Origin: Tetrahymena elliotti 4EA | Taxonomy: Eukaryota; Ciliophora; Oligohymenophorea; Hymenostomatida; Tetrahymenidae | Direction: 5' to 3' | Assembly (NCBI GenBank): GCA_000231825.2 | Contig: JH720326.1 | Location: 747,574-811,573, forward strand | DNA length: 64,000 bases | In this document: piece after piece, positions 36,504 through 49,146 of the stretch | How the letters are laid out: every line of letters starts with the position of its first letter | Numbering within the stretch: the stretch's first letter is position 1 | Notes under the pieces: model-generated | What the model saw: the letters and a program-made list of their open reading frames with translations, nothing else | The model's database searches: none | Told to the model about the DNA's origin: nothing | Program-made: the position numbers and the translations under genes

Positions 36504-38116
36504 CTAAAAATAAACAGCTATTATTTATTTATTTTCTATTTCTAATAAATTCTATTTTCTATAGATAAATTAAGAGAAACTACTAAAAAATAAATGATAA
36601 CTCATTAAAATAATTTATTATGGTTTCGAAGACAGACATAAATATTTTAATAAATCTAACAAAAATTATTTTTTTAGTTTGTTTGTATGCTAAGTATTTG
36701 TTCTACAATTTGTTTTAAAGTCATCTATGATTATTACTTTATTAACAATCTAGATAAGTAAGAAAATGGAAAAAAATGATAAAAAGTACTTTATTTTTTT
36801 GCAAAAGAATAAAAAAGGAGTAGAATTATTATTATTCTAAACAAACTACTGCAATTCCTAAAAAATCCTTCCTATTTTCATTCCAAAATTTTGTATAATT
36901 TTACTTTTTTAAAGGGTTTAAATAAATGATCAATATCATAAAATGTAGGATATAAGATTAAGAGATTAGGGTAGCTATGTAATAGGATTCAGCATATTAG
37001 TATATCACACAACATAAGGCTAACTAGTATGTATCTCTTTTAAAATATTGAAAAATAAATAATAAAATCAATTTAATATGGTGGTAAAACAAGGTTAAAG
37101 CTGAGGATTTAAACTAAGAGATAATCATAAATATAAAAAGTAACAAAAACAATCAAAATTTAACACTAAAGTTATAAAATTAGAGAAACACAAATAATGA
37201 ACCAAAATCATAAATTTATTTATATAAATTAATACTTTTATACCAACTTGTATTAAAGATATTTAATATAAGAGAAAAAGGTATTATAAAATATAAATAA
37301 ATTGAGTTGGCTAATGAATTTTAATTATCTTACAAATAATATCTTATATAGAAAATAAAGCTAACCTTTTAATGCTTATTTGTTCTGATTTATTATCTTA
37401 ATCAAAATAAACAAGAAGTGAAATAAAATTTTTATTCAAACTTTTTTAAGTCAAAAAAAATAATAAAATTATTACTAATTAATGAGTTGTAATTTAAAGT
37501 GTTTTTTGTTTTACTTTTAGATTATATTAATTCTTACAATTAAATATAAACAAAGATAAATCTTCATTAGAAAGAATTTCAAATAAAATACTAACATTTA
37601 TTTTTAATAAAAGAAATAGATAATCAAAAGAAAATTTAAATACTGAATTTTCTTTACGTCGTACTTACTTCATGTAGAGGGTATTAATAATATAAAACAT
37701 TATATTTTTTGAAAGAAAAGAGGGATTAGACTAGAAAATAAGAACTTTTTTGAAACAAAAAAATATTCAATACCTTCTCATTTAGAAAATAAAAAATAAA
37801 AATTACTCTATAATATCTTATGATAAACAAAGAGTTTAAATCTATTAAATAAATCTTTATTAAATGAGATTATTAGATAAAAGATTTGAACAATAATTTT
37901 TATATTCAAAAATATAAGCACAAATAATTATAAATGATAGAATAAACTTTTTCTATTTTATATTAATTTTTCTATTGTAAAAGTTTTAAGTGATAGTAAT
38001 TTTTGTTTGTTTTTTGACCAAATGGTTTCTGTCTTTTTACTTGTTTTGTCAAGTAAATTATTATCAGAGAGAAATATTATTTTTTTATACTTAGTATTGC
38101 CTGTAAAGATTAAAAT
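36504..38116. other. AT-rich spacer
   Basis: About 1.6 kb without a supportable gene. It could hide the missing 5' exons of the orphan gene to its left. Confidence 0.4.
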
Positions 38117-38938
38117 TCAAAACAAACTAAATGAGGGGTTCAGGACAATATTTTGGTTAAATTCAAAAAATTAATCGCAGGAGTCCATTTGGTAGCTTTG
38201 ATTATTTATTATATCATTATTCCTTTACTCTCTGCTTTCATTTTATTAGAAAACGTTGTGATTATAGAGGTAGCTATCACAGTCATAAGCATAGTCATTA
38301 TAAGTGTTAAATTGGAGATATAATTAACTCATTGATTCATTATGAGTAATGTTATTTTCGTTATTTTCTATTTCATGTTTAATATTTTATTTTTAGATTT
38401 GAGCTTCTTTATCAAATTTAGAAAGCTTTTTTTTTTCTTATTTGTTTTATGGGAAACAAATATTCCACAACTCAAAAAATGATGGGACCTTCTGTTCCTC
38501 AAAAATTTCAAAGTATTTCAAGAGAAGATAACAAACAAATTACTTTCTAATAGTTTTGTTAATGTTGTAGGTTTATTATTTGTTTTACTAAGTGATGTCA
38601 ACAGGATTCTTAAGAATTTATTTAAGGTTTTAAACAAATTAGTCTTACTTGTTTGATTAATTAATATAGACAAAATATAATTCTATAATGCCCATGTATT
38701 TAGGTTTACTTTTATCAGCTTATTTGCGTATAAATGCTCTTAAATCTTCTTGAGAACTGAATTAAAGATGTTAAATAATCAAAGGAGATGCAACAGACTC
38801 TAAGATGTAACTTTTGATAGAATCTTAAAACCACTTGTTTAGAAGATTTCTTTTACCAGGAGTATCCTTTTTGCATTAGTCAGCTAAAAAGATAATATTT
38901 TTCAATATTATACTATATTCTTACTAGCTTTAGTTCAT
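38117..38938 (-). CDS. Orphan family protein, copy 1 of 3
   Basis: Intronless, 273 residues, ATG 38938 to TGA 38119-38117. Residues ~30-175 form the family core shared with the genes at 40.6 and 45.1 kb: RNLLNKWFQDSIKSY, KPKYMGIIELYFVYIN, NKQDQFVQNLK, NPVDITQQN, IRKQFVCYLLLKYFEI and PSFFELWNICFPQ, followed by a lysine run. The core looks all-helical with conserved aromatic residues. The C-terminal third is Asn/Gln/Tyr-rich and differs between copies. No signal peptide, membrane helix, zinc site or catalytic motif is evident, and I do not recognise the family. A basic Lys run after a helical core could suit a nucleic-acid-binding or nuclear protein, but that is conjecture. Confidence 0.75.
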
Positions 38939-40605
38939 TTTTTTGATTTTTGTTTATTTGGATTTTTTTTTATTTTTTCTTAAATAATTATTTATATTAT
39001 GTTTGAGATTGTTCATTTTTAATATAAATTAATAGATTATCAAATAGCCATATTTTAATGCAACTAATTGTCAAATTAAGAGACTATCAATTTAGTACAA
39101 ATTAATTAAAATGCTCTTTCCCAGAATGAAAATCATAATTTAATTAATTTATAAAGTACAATAAAACTGAAATTAATTAATTAATTTCTAAAATATTCAT
39201 TCATAAATATAAGAGGAAACCATTATCGAATTTTTGTGATAGCCACTCTCATATTTTATCAGTATTAAAGTGAAATTGCTAAGTATTTGTTTTTATTTAT
39301 CTATTTTTTCAACACGACAATACATTTTGTAAATTATTACTTGAAAAAAAATAAATTCACAAAAGTTATATTTTTACAAATAATAAAATTATTTTTTTTC
39401 TGTTTTTCATGGTATATTTCAATAGGCAGTTATTAGTGTTTAATCTATTTATAAAAATTTTTCAAATTAAAATATGTAGAATAATCAAACAAATTATCAA
39501 AATTATCAGTAAAATTAATAAAATAAACAAAAGAAATATTCAATCCTAAATAAAAAATGTCAATTTTCTCTTTTTAAAATCAATTTAATTTTTTAGTTTC
39601 CTAAAAAACAAACTATAATTTACTTTCTAGTAATAGAATTAGTTTGCGCATTAATTAGTTTAAATTGTATTAGTAAAAAAATTATAAATTAAGTAAAAAA
39701 ATACATAAAAAAATCAAAGTGAATAATACTTAATGTTATCATCCAACAGCTCATATTTAGTATTGAACAAATATAGTTTTTAAAATAAGTAATTTTTGAG
39801 ATCAAGAGCTGCATTCATTATTAACTCTAATTAAAATGAATGAAAGATTAAAATGCTTCCAATTTATATTGGAGAATAATTTAAAAATAAAAAACACATC
39901 GATTATTAGTTAGTAGATACTGAAAGCTTTTTTTCTTTTATAAATCAAATAGCGCATTTAGAAACACTTGCATATTAATTAGAGCAAAATGAGTATTCAA
40001 ATACAAAATTAAGAGTAAAAATCTAAACCAATAATATTTTGAATACACATTGAATAGCGCATATTAAATATGGAAATAACCAAAATTATTAGAATAAATT
40101 TTTTTTAGATGAAGAGCTTCATTTTGTTATGCTAATTAAAAGAAATGAGATATTATAATACCTCCTTTTTATATTAGGAGGGTCATTTAGAAATAAAAAC
40201 AATATTGGTTAGTAGATACTGAATGATTTTATTTCTTTGAGAAATTAAAATAGATTAATTACACTTACCAATGGCTCTCAATAATTAATTAGATATCTAT
40301 TTCTTGAAGTGTAATTTTTTTTCTCAAATTAATTTTCTATTCCATCATAAAATTAAAAGAGAAAACTGTTGCATATTTTATTGAGAATACAAATGGTTTA
40401 TATAGTTAGGATGGGTATATGTATATATAGATACATAAAGGACATTTTTTTTATGCTAGATTTATTATATTATATTTTAAATTAAAATAAGAATATTTAT
40501 TAAATTATTATTTTCTTATTATTCATTATTAAAACCCTAATTTTTGATGGCTTATATAAAAGATAAATTAAAATTTATTGACATTCACATATTTTTTTCT
40601 TTTAA
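38939..40605. other. Spacer between orphan copies 1 and 2
   Basis: AT-rich sequence containing the diverged direct repeat and hairpins described separately (39.74-40.28 kb). No coding frame seen. Confidence 0.5.
39740..40280. repeat. Diverged direct repeat (2 copies) with conserved hairpin position
   Basis: Two related blocks, ~39740-39990 and ~40040-40280, share ordered similarity: GAGCTGCATT/GAGCTTCATT, then CTAATTAAAATGAATGA/CTAATTAAAAGAAATGA, a short hairpin, AAATAAAAA, and the best match TTAGTAGATACTGAA. At the same place each copy has a perfect inverted repeat, TCCAAT/ATTGGA (39858-39873) in the first and CCTCCT/AGGAGG (40161-40181) in the second. Confidence 0.6.
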
Positions 40606-41514
40606 TCAATAATGATAATCATTTGAATCATATTTCATAGAATAATATTAATAAGAAAAATCATGAGAGAAATGCTCAAATTAAAGGTAAGATCCATGCT
40701 CGCTCTAATTACTATAACAATTTTAATCTTTGTCATTATTGACTGTTTGTCTCATTTATTCTTCTATATAGTTATGGTTAAAATAGGAATCAATATTAAG
40801 ATTATACATGACTCCATCTCTTCTATCAGGATCAGGGTTTTACTAATTAAGATTTTCATTTGAAATACATAATTAATTTGCTTAACAAAAATAATGATCA
40901 AAGACATTTTAAGAGCTTGGCTCATGGTTCGATGCTATAATTTCCATTTAAGAATTGTCATTTTTTATTTAATTTTGAGCAATTATGTCAAATTTAGAAA
41001 GTTTTTTTTTTTCTTACGCTTTTTGAGGGAAGCAAATATTCCAAAGCTCAAAAAAAGATGGTAACTATTGTTGTTCATATATCTCAAAGTATTTGAGGAT
41101 TAAATAACTAACAAATTACTTTCTCACAGCCTTTTTAGCATTGTAATTTAATTTAATGTTTTTTTAAGTAATGTCAGTAGGGTTCTTGAGAATGTCCTTA
41201 AGTTTTTAAACAAATTAATCCTATTTATTTGACTGTTTAATAAGTATAAAATACTATTCAATAATTCCCATATATTTAGGTTTACTTTTATCAACTTATT
41301 TGTGAACAAAACTTTTTAATTGCTGGGAAGACTGAAATTAAAGATGTTCAATAAGCAATGGAGAGGCTACTGATTCTAAGAAGTAACTCTTAATTGAATC
41401 TTAAAACCATTTATTGAGAAGATTTCTTTCACTTACCATATTTTTTTAACACTATTAAGACAAACAAATGATATTATTTAAAATAATAAAATCTTTTGTA
41501 TTGTCTGGGCTCAT
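40606..41514 (-). CDS. Orphan family protein, copy 2 of 3
   Basis: Intronless, 302 residues, ATG 41514 to TGA 40608-40606. It shares the family core with copies 1 and 3 (RNLLNKWFQDSIKSYFLES, KPKYMGIIEQYFILI, NPTDITQKN, RKQFVSYLILKYFEIYE, SFFELWNICFPQ). An 11-A run encodes the lysines after the core; counting it exactly keeps the frame intact. The C-terminal ~120 residues are unlike copy 1, acidic and His/Asn/Tyr-rich (NPDPDRRDGVMYNLNIDSYF, SHDFSYQYYSMKYDSNDYHY). Same orientation as both relatives and no intron in any, consistent with local duplication. Function unknown. Confidence 0.75.
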
Positions 41515-43512
41515 CTCTTCCTCTTTGATTAGCGTCGATTTATTTTCTAAGATTTCTATTTTTATTTTCTTGAAAAATATTTAATTATTATTTATAAACT
41601 TAAACGATACTTAGTAATATACCAAAAAAAGAGTATCATAATGATATCCAATTAATTAAATTCTTATCTTTTTAATTTCTAAGCAGAACCATTTAAAATT
41701 AGAATGCAAAAAAGGTCTTTTAACACTTACAAACTCACTTACCAAGTATTTATTTCTTTATTAGAAATTAATTAAAACTTGTAATCTCGAAAAAAATTCG
41801 AATTTGCTCATGGTAAATAGTCTGTCATTAATTGTCTTAGAAAACACATTTAAAAAAAATGTAATGAAGCGCAAACTTATTTTAATAAAAATATTTTTTT
41901 TAAAAATTAGTTTTAAAAATAAAGAATAAGAGCTTTTGAAGGATAAATCATCTTTTAATAAATTAAGAAAATAAATTTTACCATGTTTAAATAAGATAAT
42001 ATTGACTCTATTATCAATTTTAGAAGAAATTTATTGTTCAAATGATAATTTATAGTTCCTAGAGTTGCTTCAAAAAAACACTGCCCTCATACTCAGTTTA
42101 CAAATTTATTTTATTTACTTTACTTATTAAAATAAATAATGGTTTTTCATAGCATAACAATTCAAGAAAAAAAGCTGATCTGCTTAGATTTTCTAAAATT
42201 TTTTATTATTTTATAACAATAAAAAAGGATTATGCAGCGATTTTAATTTTAAATTAAATAAATGTGTTTATTATGAAGCTATGTAAATAAAAAAATTATT
42301 TTATGGTCTCATTTATACATTTAAGCTTTTTTTAATCATTATTTTTGGGGGAGATATTAATAGATTCATTTATTTGATAATTGAAGAAAAGAAAAGTGTA
42401 AGAATAAATTATTATTAATTTGAAGAGTGTAAGATAAAATTAATCAAAAAACTAAAAATGATTTGCTCAATTCTTTTAAAATTTTATTCATATAATGTTT
42501 TAAGGTATTTTTAGATGTGATAAAAGTATTACTGTAAAACTATGTTCAGCTTTAATAATTGTATTAAAAATATTCAACTTAATATTTGAGAACTTGTGGC
42601 TAAAATTGATTATTAAAATCAATTTTTATTCAGTGATAGCCAAGTGAATATTCTTTAAAAATAATATTTACTGAAATCATTCTTTTCTAATAAAAAATGT
42701 TTTTCTTAAAGTTATTAAGCAATACCTATCTCATCTCAATTCATTCCTGAAAAAAATTTCACTATAAAAAGTAAAAAAAATATTTTTTAAAAAGTTTAAT
42801 GTTAATAGTGACTAAGTAATATTATGTATCGCTTTGATTTACCAAATTAAAAATTAATTCCTAAATGACTTGTAAAAGAAATCACTAATTTGTTTAGTAT
42901 TGTTTATTTTTACTTTATATTTACTTTTCTTCGCAATTTGAAATAAATGATGTAAACTAAGAAATTTTTTTAAACTTTTTAAAAAGTAAGAAATGTCTAG
43001 TCAAAAAACACATTATTTAACGTTTTTCATTTAATTAATAAAAATTTTGATCAACTTAATTCCATTTTATTACCTCCTTTTAGATATTTAAAAAGTAAAT
43101 AGAAAAATAGGAGTAAAGTAAATTTTACTGATAAAAAATAATTGATTAGTTCGATCTTCTAAAAGACAATACATAAAAGCTAAATAAAATTTATTTCTAG
43201 ATAGGCTATGGCTATTACTTACAATACCTTATATTTCTTAAATTATATTAAAGAAATTCTATTTTTATTAATAAGATTGAATATAGTAGAAAATAGTATT
43301 TATCTTTCTAAAATAGAACCACTAAGGTAATTTAAAAGAATAAAAATAAACACCTATTTATTCTGATTTGAAAGATTTTAAAGAGACATTAGAATTTATG
43401 ACTTAATTAAAATCAGGTAGCAAGAAAACAAACAATAAATTCCATACAACCTAAATTAGTAAAACTAGCAAATTTTTTACTCATATCAATTAATTTTTTG
43501 TGTCATAAATAC
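41515..43512. other. AT-rich spacer
   Basis: About 2 kb, over 80% AT; nothing supportable. Confidence 0.5.
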
Positions 43513-44330
43513 ATGGATTTACTAAAGATATTAACTTTACTTAATGAAAGATTAGATCAAAACAATGAAAAATGTGAACAGTAAAACAAAACAAAATTCA
43601 AAAGTAAGCAGATTTAAATAAGGAAATTTCATTTAATTAAAAGGATAGATCATAAATCCTATTAATTGTTCATTTCCTCCTTCAGTTTATTATACAGCAT
43701 TCGATTTAGCCAATTTTTACAAAGAAAAAATATGGGTTTCTTAAGAATTTGATATCATAACTTTATATTGTAATCCAAGAAATATATCGTTTACATGCTC
43801 AAATATTTTTATAAGCTTAGTAGTCTCCAAAAAGTTTTCATCTTAAAATATTCAGCCTAGGCTTATTGATTTATTTAAATAAGAAATAGCACATGATACT
43901 TTAGTTGGAGGTAGAAAATGCCTACAATCCACTAATAATAATTTAGAAATTTAAATTAATGTCAAAAATAAATATTTTAAATACTTAGTACATACATACA
44001 TACTTGCTGGAAAAACTATTTTGAATAAATATATTTCTCTAATTTTAGATGTTTGTCACCTTCAAAAAACCATCTTTTAAGAGTAAAACTTTGTCCAAAG
44101 CTTTCAGATTCTTAATTTCAAAGCTTCATAGCGAAGTTTAAAAATAAGGAGTTGAAAGCTCAAAATAAAATAACATAACTCAATCTTCAAAAGCATAATT
44201 AAGTAATTAAACTTTAATACAATACATACTTTAATAATTTATCGTATTTATTTTTCATGTTAATGTTTTTGTGAAAAATCTAAAAACATATTTACTAATG
44301 CTAGTTGACTTAATTTTTGAGAATACCTGA
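43513..44330 (+). CDS. Hypothetical protein, probable three-exon gene
   Basis: Proposed exons 43513-43603, 43644-43960 and 44049-44330 (690 nt, 229 residues), with phases that fit. After a short charged N terminus (LTLLNERLDQNNEKCEQQNK), exon 2 has clear coding character: NPINCSFPPSVYYTAFDLAN, KIWVSQEFDIITLYCNPRN, SFTCSNIFISLVVSKKFSS. Exon 3 starts basic (VTFKKPSFKSKTLSKAFRFL) and becomes Gln/Ser-rich. The first junction (GTAAGC...AAAAG) is good; the second donor (GTCAAAA) is atypical, so the exon 2/3 boundary and the final ~40 codons are uncertain. Alternating hydrophobic residues suggest a helical globular domain. I considered a cyclin-type fold but could not support it. Confidence 0.5.
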
Positions 44331-45141
44331 ATCAGTCGATTGAGGGGGAGAAGACGTTTAGAAATATAATGATTTTTTTATTTAGTTTAATAAAAATATA
44401 ATCAATGAAATCTCATATAATAAAAATGTAGCTACTTTCATATAAGATTCCAAATTAGCTTTCTTCTTAATTCATTAATTAATTGTGATTATTCAAAAAT
44501 ATGTAACAAGCCTTTTATTTGTCTATTAAATATTTTTAGTTTTAAATAAATTTTTCTCTGTCTTTTTATAAAAGATTACTACTAATTATTGTAAACTAAT
44601 ATTTTTTGATTAAATATAAAGTAGAGTTTTGTTTTAATTAAATGAACAGTCATTTTTACTAAAATTTAAAGATTTTTTTCGTTTTGACAATAAAAAAAAA
44701 ATAAATTATTTTAATAAAATTATAAAAACATAATTTTTTTTCATTTTGTATTTTGTGAGAAATACTATGATGCAATTAATTATTTGATACATAAATTTAG
44801 TATGTTTTAATATATTTAGACATTTAGTAGTATTTAGTTACAAGGGTTTAAGTTGTTTTAAGCATCAGAGAGAGTCAGATCAGATTTACTTATCAAAGTA
44901 TTAATTTTATTTTAAATAGATAACTAACTCTCTCATAGAGAAATAGTTATTTTGTTAAATTTAGGGATGGATAATAGCATTTGTATAATAAGATTAATTA
45001 TGTTTATCTTCATCAACTTTTTTTTTGAAAGAAAATACCAGTATTTTTAGAATTTAATCATCACTCTCATAGTGTGTAGCAATATTGTTGTCGTGTTGTT
45101 AATATTAGTTAATTTGATTCAAGAACTTTCTCCTTACTAAA
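44331..45141. other. AT-rich spacer with possible alternative 3' exon
   Basis: Mostly AT-rich. A frame on the minus strand at 44880-45136 is open and could be a second exon of orphan copy 3 if the intron starting GTAATTTT at 45167 is real, but the simpler intronless reading is preferred. Confidence 0.35.
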
Positions 45142-46005
45142 TCAGAAATAAAAGTTAAAAAAATTACCATCTTCCTCCTCTTCTTCTTCATCATCAGTTT
45201 TACAATCAAATATTTAATTATTAATTGGCTATTTTTTGTAATATGACGAAGAGTTGCCTGAAGGTTAGAAGCTGTATTGCTGTTTTATAGATAAATCTTC
45301 TGCCATATGAAAGTTTGTTAAGCTAGAGTTTGCTTGATTAATCATAACTTACTAGTTCTAAATTTGGTAAGAGCAATTGTAATCAATTAAATTTTGAGAG
45401 GTATGTGGCGATTCCTCTATCTTTGGATCAATTTTAGTTTAAAATTACCTTCCTTATTTTTTTTTTTCATCTTTTTTATCAAATCTAGAAAGTTTTTTTT
45501 TTTTTTAGGTGATTTGGGGGAAGCAAATGTTCCAAAGCTCATAGAAAGATGGTATCTCAAGTTTGCCAAACATTTGAAAGTACTTTAAGATTAAGAGACA
45601 AACAAATTATTTTCTAACTACTTTGTTCACATTATATGTCTATTCGATATTATTTTAAGTAATGTCAATAGGATCCATTAAAATTTCTTTAAGTTTTTAG
45701 ACAAACTCATTTTATTTATTTACTTTATTAATGTGAATGTAGTATTACTCTATAATTCCCATATATTTAGGTTTATTTTTATCAGCTTATGAATAAATAA
45801 AGGTTTTCACTTCTGCCGAGGAAGTTAATTTTAGCTATTCAAAAATCAAAGGATTTGCAATAGACTCAAAAATATAGGTCTTTACAGAATCTTAAAACCA
45901 TTTATTCAGAAGATTCCTTTCTCCATTTTCTTTTTTTTTACTTTATTCAGCCAAGAATAGAATGTTTTTAAGTATTATCGCTTCATCTTAATTTACTTGG
46001 TTCAT
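45142..46005 (-). CDS. Orphan family protein, copy 3 of 3
   Basis: Intronless reading, 287 residues, ATG 46005 to TGA 45144-45142. The family core is kept (RNLLNKWFQDSVKTYIFES, NKPKYMGIIEQYYIHIN, DPIDITQNNIEQTYNV, RKQFVCLLILKYFQMF, SFYELWNICFPQ), followed by a Lys run (14-A tract) and a distinct tail ending in an acidic patch (DDEEEEEED). It is slightly more distant from copies 1 and 2 than those are from each other. An alternative model would splice at 45167 to a short downstream exon; I kept the intronless form because both paralogues lack introns. No known domain. Confidence 0.7.
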
Positions 46006-46891
46006 TTCTCCAATTATTAATTACTCAAATTAATTATTTATACTGTTTAAAAAAAAATCTTCACTTATTATTGACATACTTTTATTTGATTAATTGATTT
46101 TTGTTTTATTTAAAATTATTTATTTATAAATTAATTTGATTGAAATCAGATTTCTAACAATAGGCAGCTCAGTGTCAGACAAAGTGTTATCAATATTATT
46201 ATAAGACTTATTAAATTTATTAACAAGAAAATGAATGATTTTTCATTATTTTGAACTAATTAATTAAAACCATAGCTTTTATAGCCTTTTTTATTGAAAT
46301 GAATACATCTAAATCAAGTCATTTATCCTCACGAAAATAAATTTATGTAAATTTAAAAAGTCATTTTTATTTATCTAGTAACATTTTACTTCAAAACTAG
46401 CGAAAAATTAAAATGATTTATTATGTCTTTCAAATAAATAGTAAAATGTAGGAATTTGTATAAATAAAATAAAATAATTTTCTAAAACATAAGTAAATTA
46501 GAAACAAGGATGTAAAAAGATCATTTAGTAAAATGAAACATAGATGTTGTTTTATTTCTGTTTTTTTATATGAAACACTATTATTGATATAATTGATAAA
46601 TTTTGGCTAGCTATTAATAGCTTCATTTAAAGTATTTTAAGGTAAGATAAAAAAAACGGAATATTTTGTTAATTTCACAATAAGAAACAAAAAGAAGATT
46701 TTTAGATGATTTAACCTCACTCTGGCAAATAAAACTTTAGCAATAACATTTGAGAATGCCTTATGTAATAAAAGAAATTTGGTTTGAGATTGAGTGCGTG
46801 TGTGAGTCCTAAATTTATATTACATTCTATTTTCACAATTTATTTTACATTGTTTTTTACAATTTATTTCAATGATCTTAAATTTCTTTTT

Positions 46892-48180
46892 CATAAGTTT
46901 TATATGAATTATCTTGCTTTCTTACAAAGGAGTTAGACCAAATTTTAGATAAACTCAGATTGTTTTACTTCAATAGGCTTTTTATCAATATTAACTGGGG
47001 AGACTTTAACTCTGGATGAATTTATAAATTGATTTTTATTATAAAAATATTATATGTCTTTTTTGGTAGTCTACCTATTTAAATCTCTTTTTTCACCTGA
47101 GCCATGAGAAGAGATGCTATCTTCTATGCTAAAAATAGAAAGAATATGGAAGGTAGTATGTAAATAAACTATATATTTTTTATATTATTTTGCCTAGCAT
47201 ACTTTAAATTAAAAAGTATTTTTAGCTCTTAAAAGTACTATAATATGTATTGGGTAATATTAATTATATCTTAATAAATGCAATCCGAATAAAATGAAAT
47301 CTCCTAAAAATATGTAATCTTACTAAATTATGTCTTTGCAAGCAGCGGAGAGATAGAGTATGGGATACTATGCTATAAATATGCTTATGGACTTTGTGTT
47401 CTCAAAGTGATGATATATCAGAATTACTAATTGTTATAATTGACTCATCAATAGCGCTGACCATCTATGGCTGAAGTGAGAAGCTATAAAATTTTTACTT
47501 TTAAAAGATAATTTTTTCAATTGAAATAAAAAAAATTGATTTCTAAAAAGTTCCTTATCTTCGCTCCAGGTGATGATGATGTTTAGCCATTTCTAAGTAT
47601 TTTACATAGTATTATTTAGTTGATATTAGTTGAGTTTACAGCATTAAGTTATAAGATCTTACCTAAACTTGAGGCGATATCAGTGATATGAGAAGTTAAA
47701 TATCAGATCGAACCACAATGACCTTATGAATATTATAATTTAAATGAATTTGATCAACAATATGCTATTTTTAGTAAGATAATCACTTTAAATATGGTGA
47801 GTGTTGATTCTAATTGATCTCAGCCTAAAGATGAGAGAATTCTTCTTCAAAAGTACTTGTGGTATCTAATTTTGTAAAAAGTATAGTAATGAGATAGATA
47901 AGTTCTTTAAATTTTAAAAGTTCAAGCTTGTCCTTCTAGTTAATCAATTATTTTTCTTAAATATTCTAGACTAGTATGGCTAAAATGGTCATATGAGAGG
48001 AATTCTAGGTAAGCAGATACCTATATTGAGCTTAATAATACTTTATTGTGAATTAATGTGAGCAGTAATGAAATCTATTTTTCAATTAAAGCCTATTGAT
48101 AACCCTGAAGCTTTCGATTTTGAATGTGCCTTTAATAAGAGTTTCCAGTGCTTAAATATGATAGCTAAACTATATTCATT
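46892..48180 (-). other. Coding-like island, gene remnant?
   Basis: Base composition is visibly richer in G/C than its surroundings and several minus-strand frames are long and open: one to TGA near 46892 containing EDSISSHGSGEKRDLNRQTT and SSRVKVSPVNIDKKPIEVKQ, one around 47.4-47.8 kb (RSDIQLLISLISPQVQ, SAIDESIITISNSD), and one near 48.0-48.2 kb (QQALIEKQISLLLTLIHNKV). A canonical-looking donor (GTTTAG/GTAAGATC, near 47662) is present, but I could not join these pieces in phase without very short or unlikely introns. Best described as a possible decayed or highly diverged gene; no family recognised. Confidence 0.25.
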
Positions 48181-49146
48181 TTAACATACTAAATATAAGA
48201 TGGCTATCTATATGCGCAAGTTATGTATCTATCTATCTATTTTGATTTTATGGTTAGACATGCTTTGCTAATAAATATCTTACTTTTTCTTAATACTACT
48301 ATTTTTAAATTTAAAGGAATAAAAAAATTATATTCTTCTATCTAGATATTTTTCTAGATTCAAATAATTGCTTGCTAATTAATTAAGAATTTAGTTACAA
48401 AACATAGGATTAGTTATCAAAAACCTTACTTAGAAGATAGGATCATAAATCAAAAATCTTTCTTAAAAATAAATAAAAGGTTAATTTTTAAATAAAATCA
48501 ATTATTTATTTTTTTTAAATGGCTTTTACTTTGTTTTATCTGTTGAAAAATATTTCCCAATTCATTTTGTAACTATAAATTTGCCTTAAATTATTTTTTA
48601 AATTTGAAATAATACAGAGAGATAGAGGTTCTTACTATTTAAGTATTATCCAATAATTAAAAATTGGTTAGTTAATTTTTTTTACCTGAAAAAACCTTTC
48701 AAATACCATTAGAACAGAATCTAGAAAATTGGATAAAATAATTTAAAGCATCTAAGATCATTGTTAACTTCATTGCGAATAATAATTATGTATCTCTTTA
48801 AAATATATAGTGTATTTGTGTTCAAAAAATTTCAAATTTTTTTAAAAATTAAAAACATTAAATGTGTAGCTAAATTATATTTGATTAAATTTCTTTTCTT
48901 TGCAACTATTAATTAAATTGATAAGATTTAATTATTTTCAGTAAAAATTGCTTCTTAACTTTTTACATATAAAATATATGAAAAGAGAAGAGATCATGAT
49001 TGATTTAATGATTTATAAAATTTTCATTTTATTTAAATAAACTCAGATAGATATTTTAAAAAAAAGAGATTTCAGAAATTTAAATAAGTCTTCTTGATGG
49101 CTGAAAGCTTGAAAATTTTAATTAGATTTATTTATTTTTCAATCTT

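Noticed and set aside
40663..40863. Plus-strand hydrophobic frame
   Set aside because: Antisense to the C-terminal part of orphan family copy 2.
40990..41025. Apparent frameshift in the poly-A/Lys run of orphan copy 2
   Set aside because: An exact count of 11 T on the plus strand keeps the frame; the shift was a miscount.
43513..44330. Cyclin-box call for the 229-residue gene
   Set aside because: Helical spacing was suggestive, but none of the conserved cyclin residues could be placed.
47690..47770. TGGTTCGATC on the minus strand as a tRNA T-arm
   Set aside because: No cloverleaf could be formed around it; no other tRNA candidate was seen in the window.
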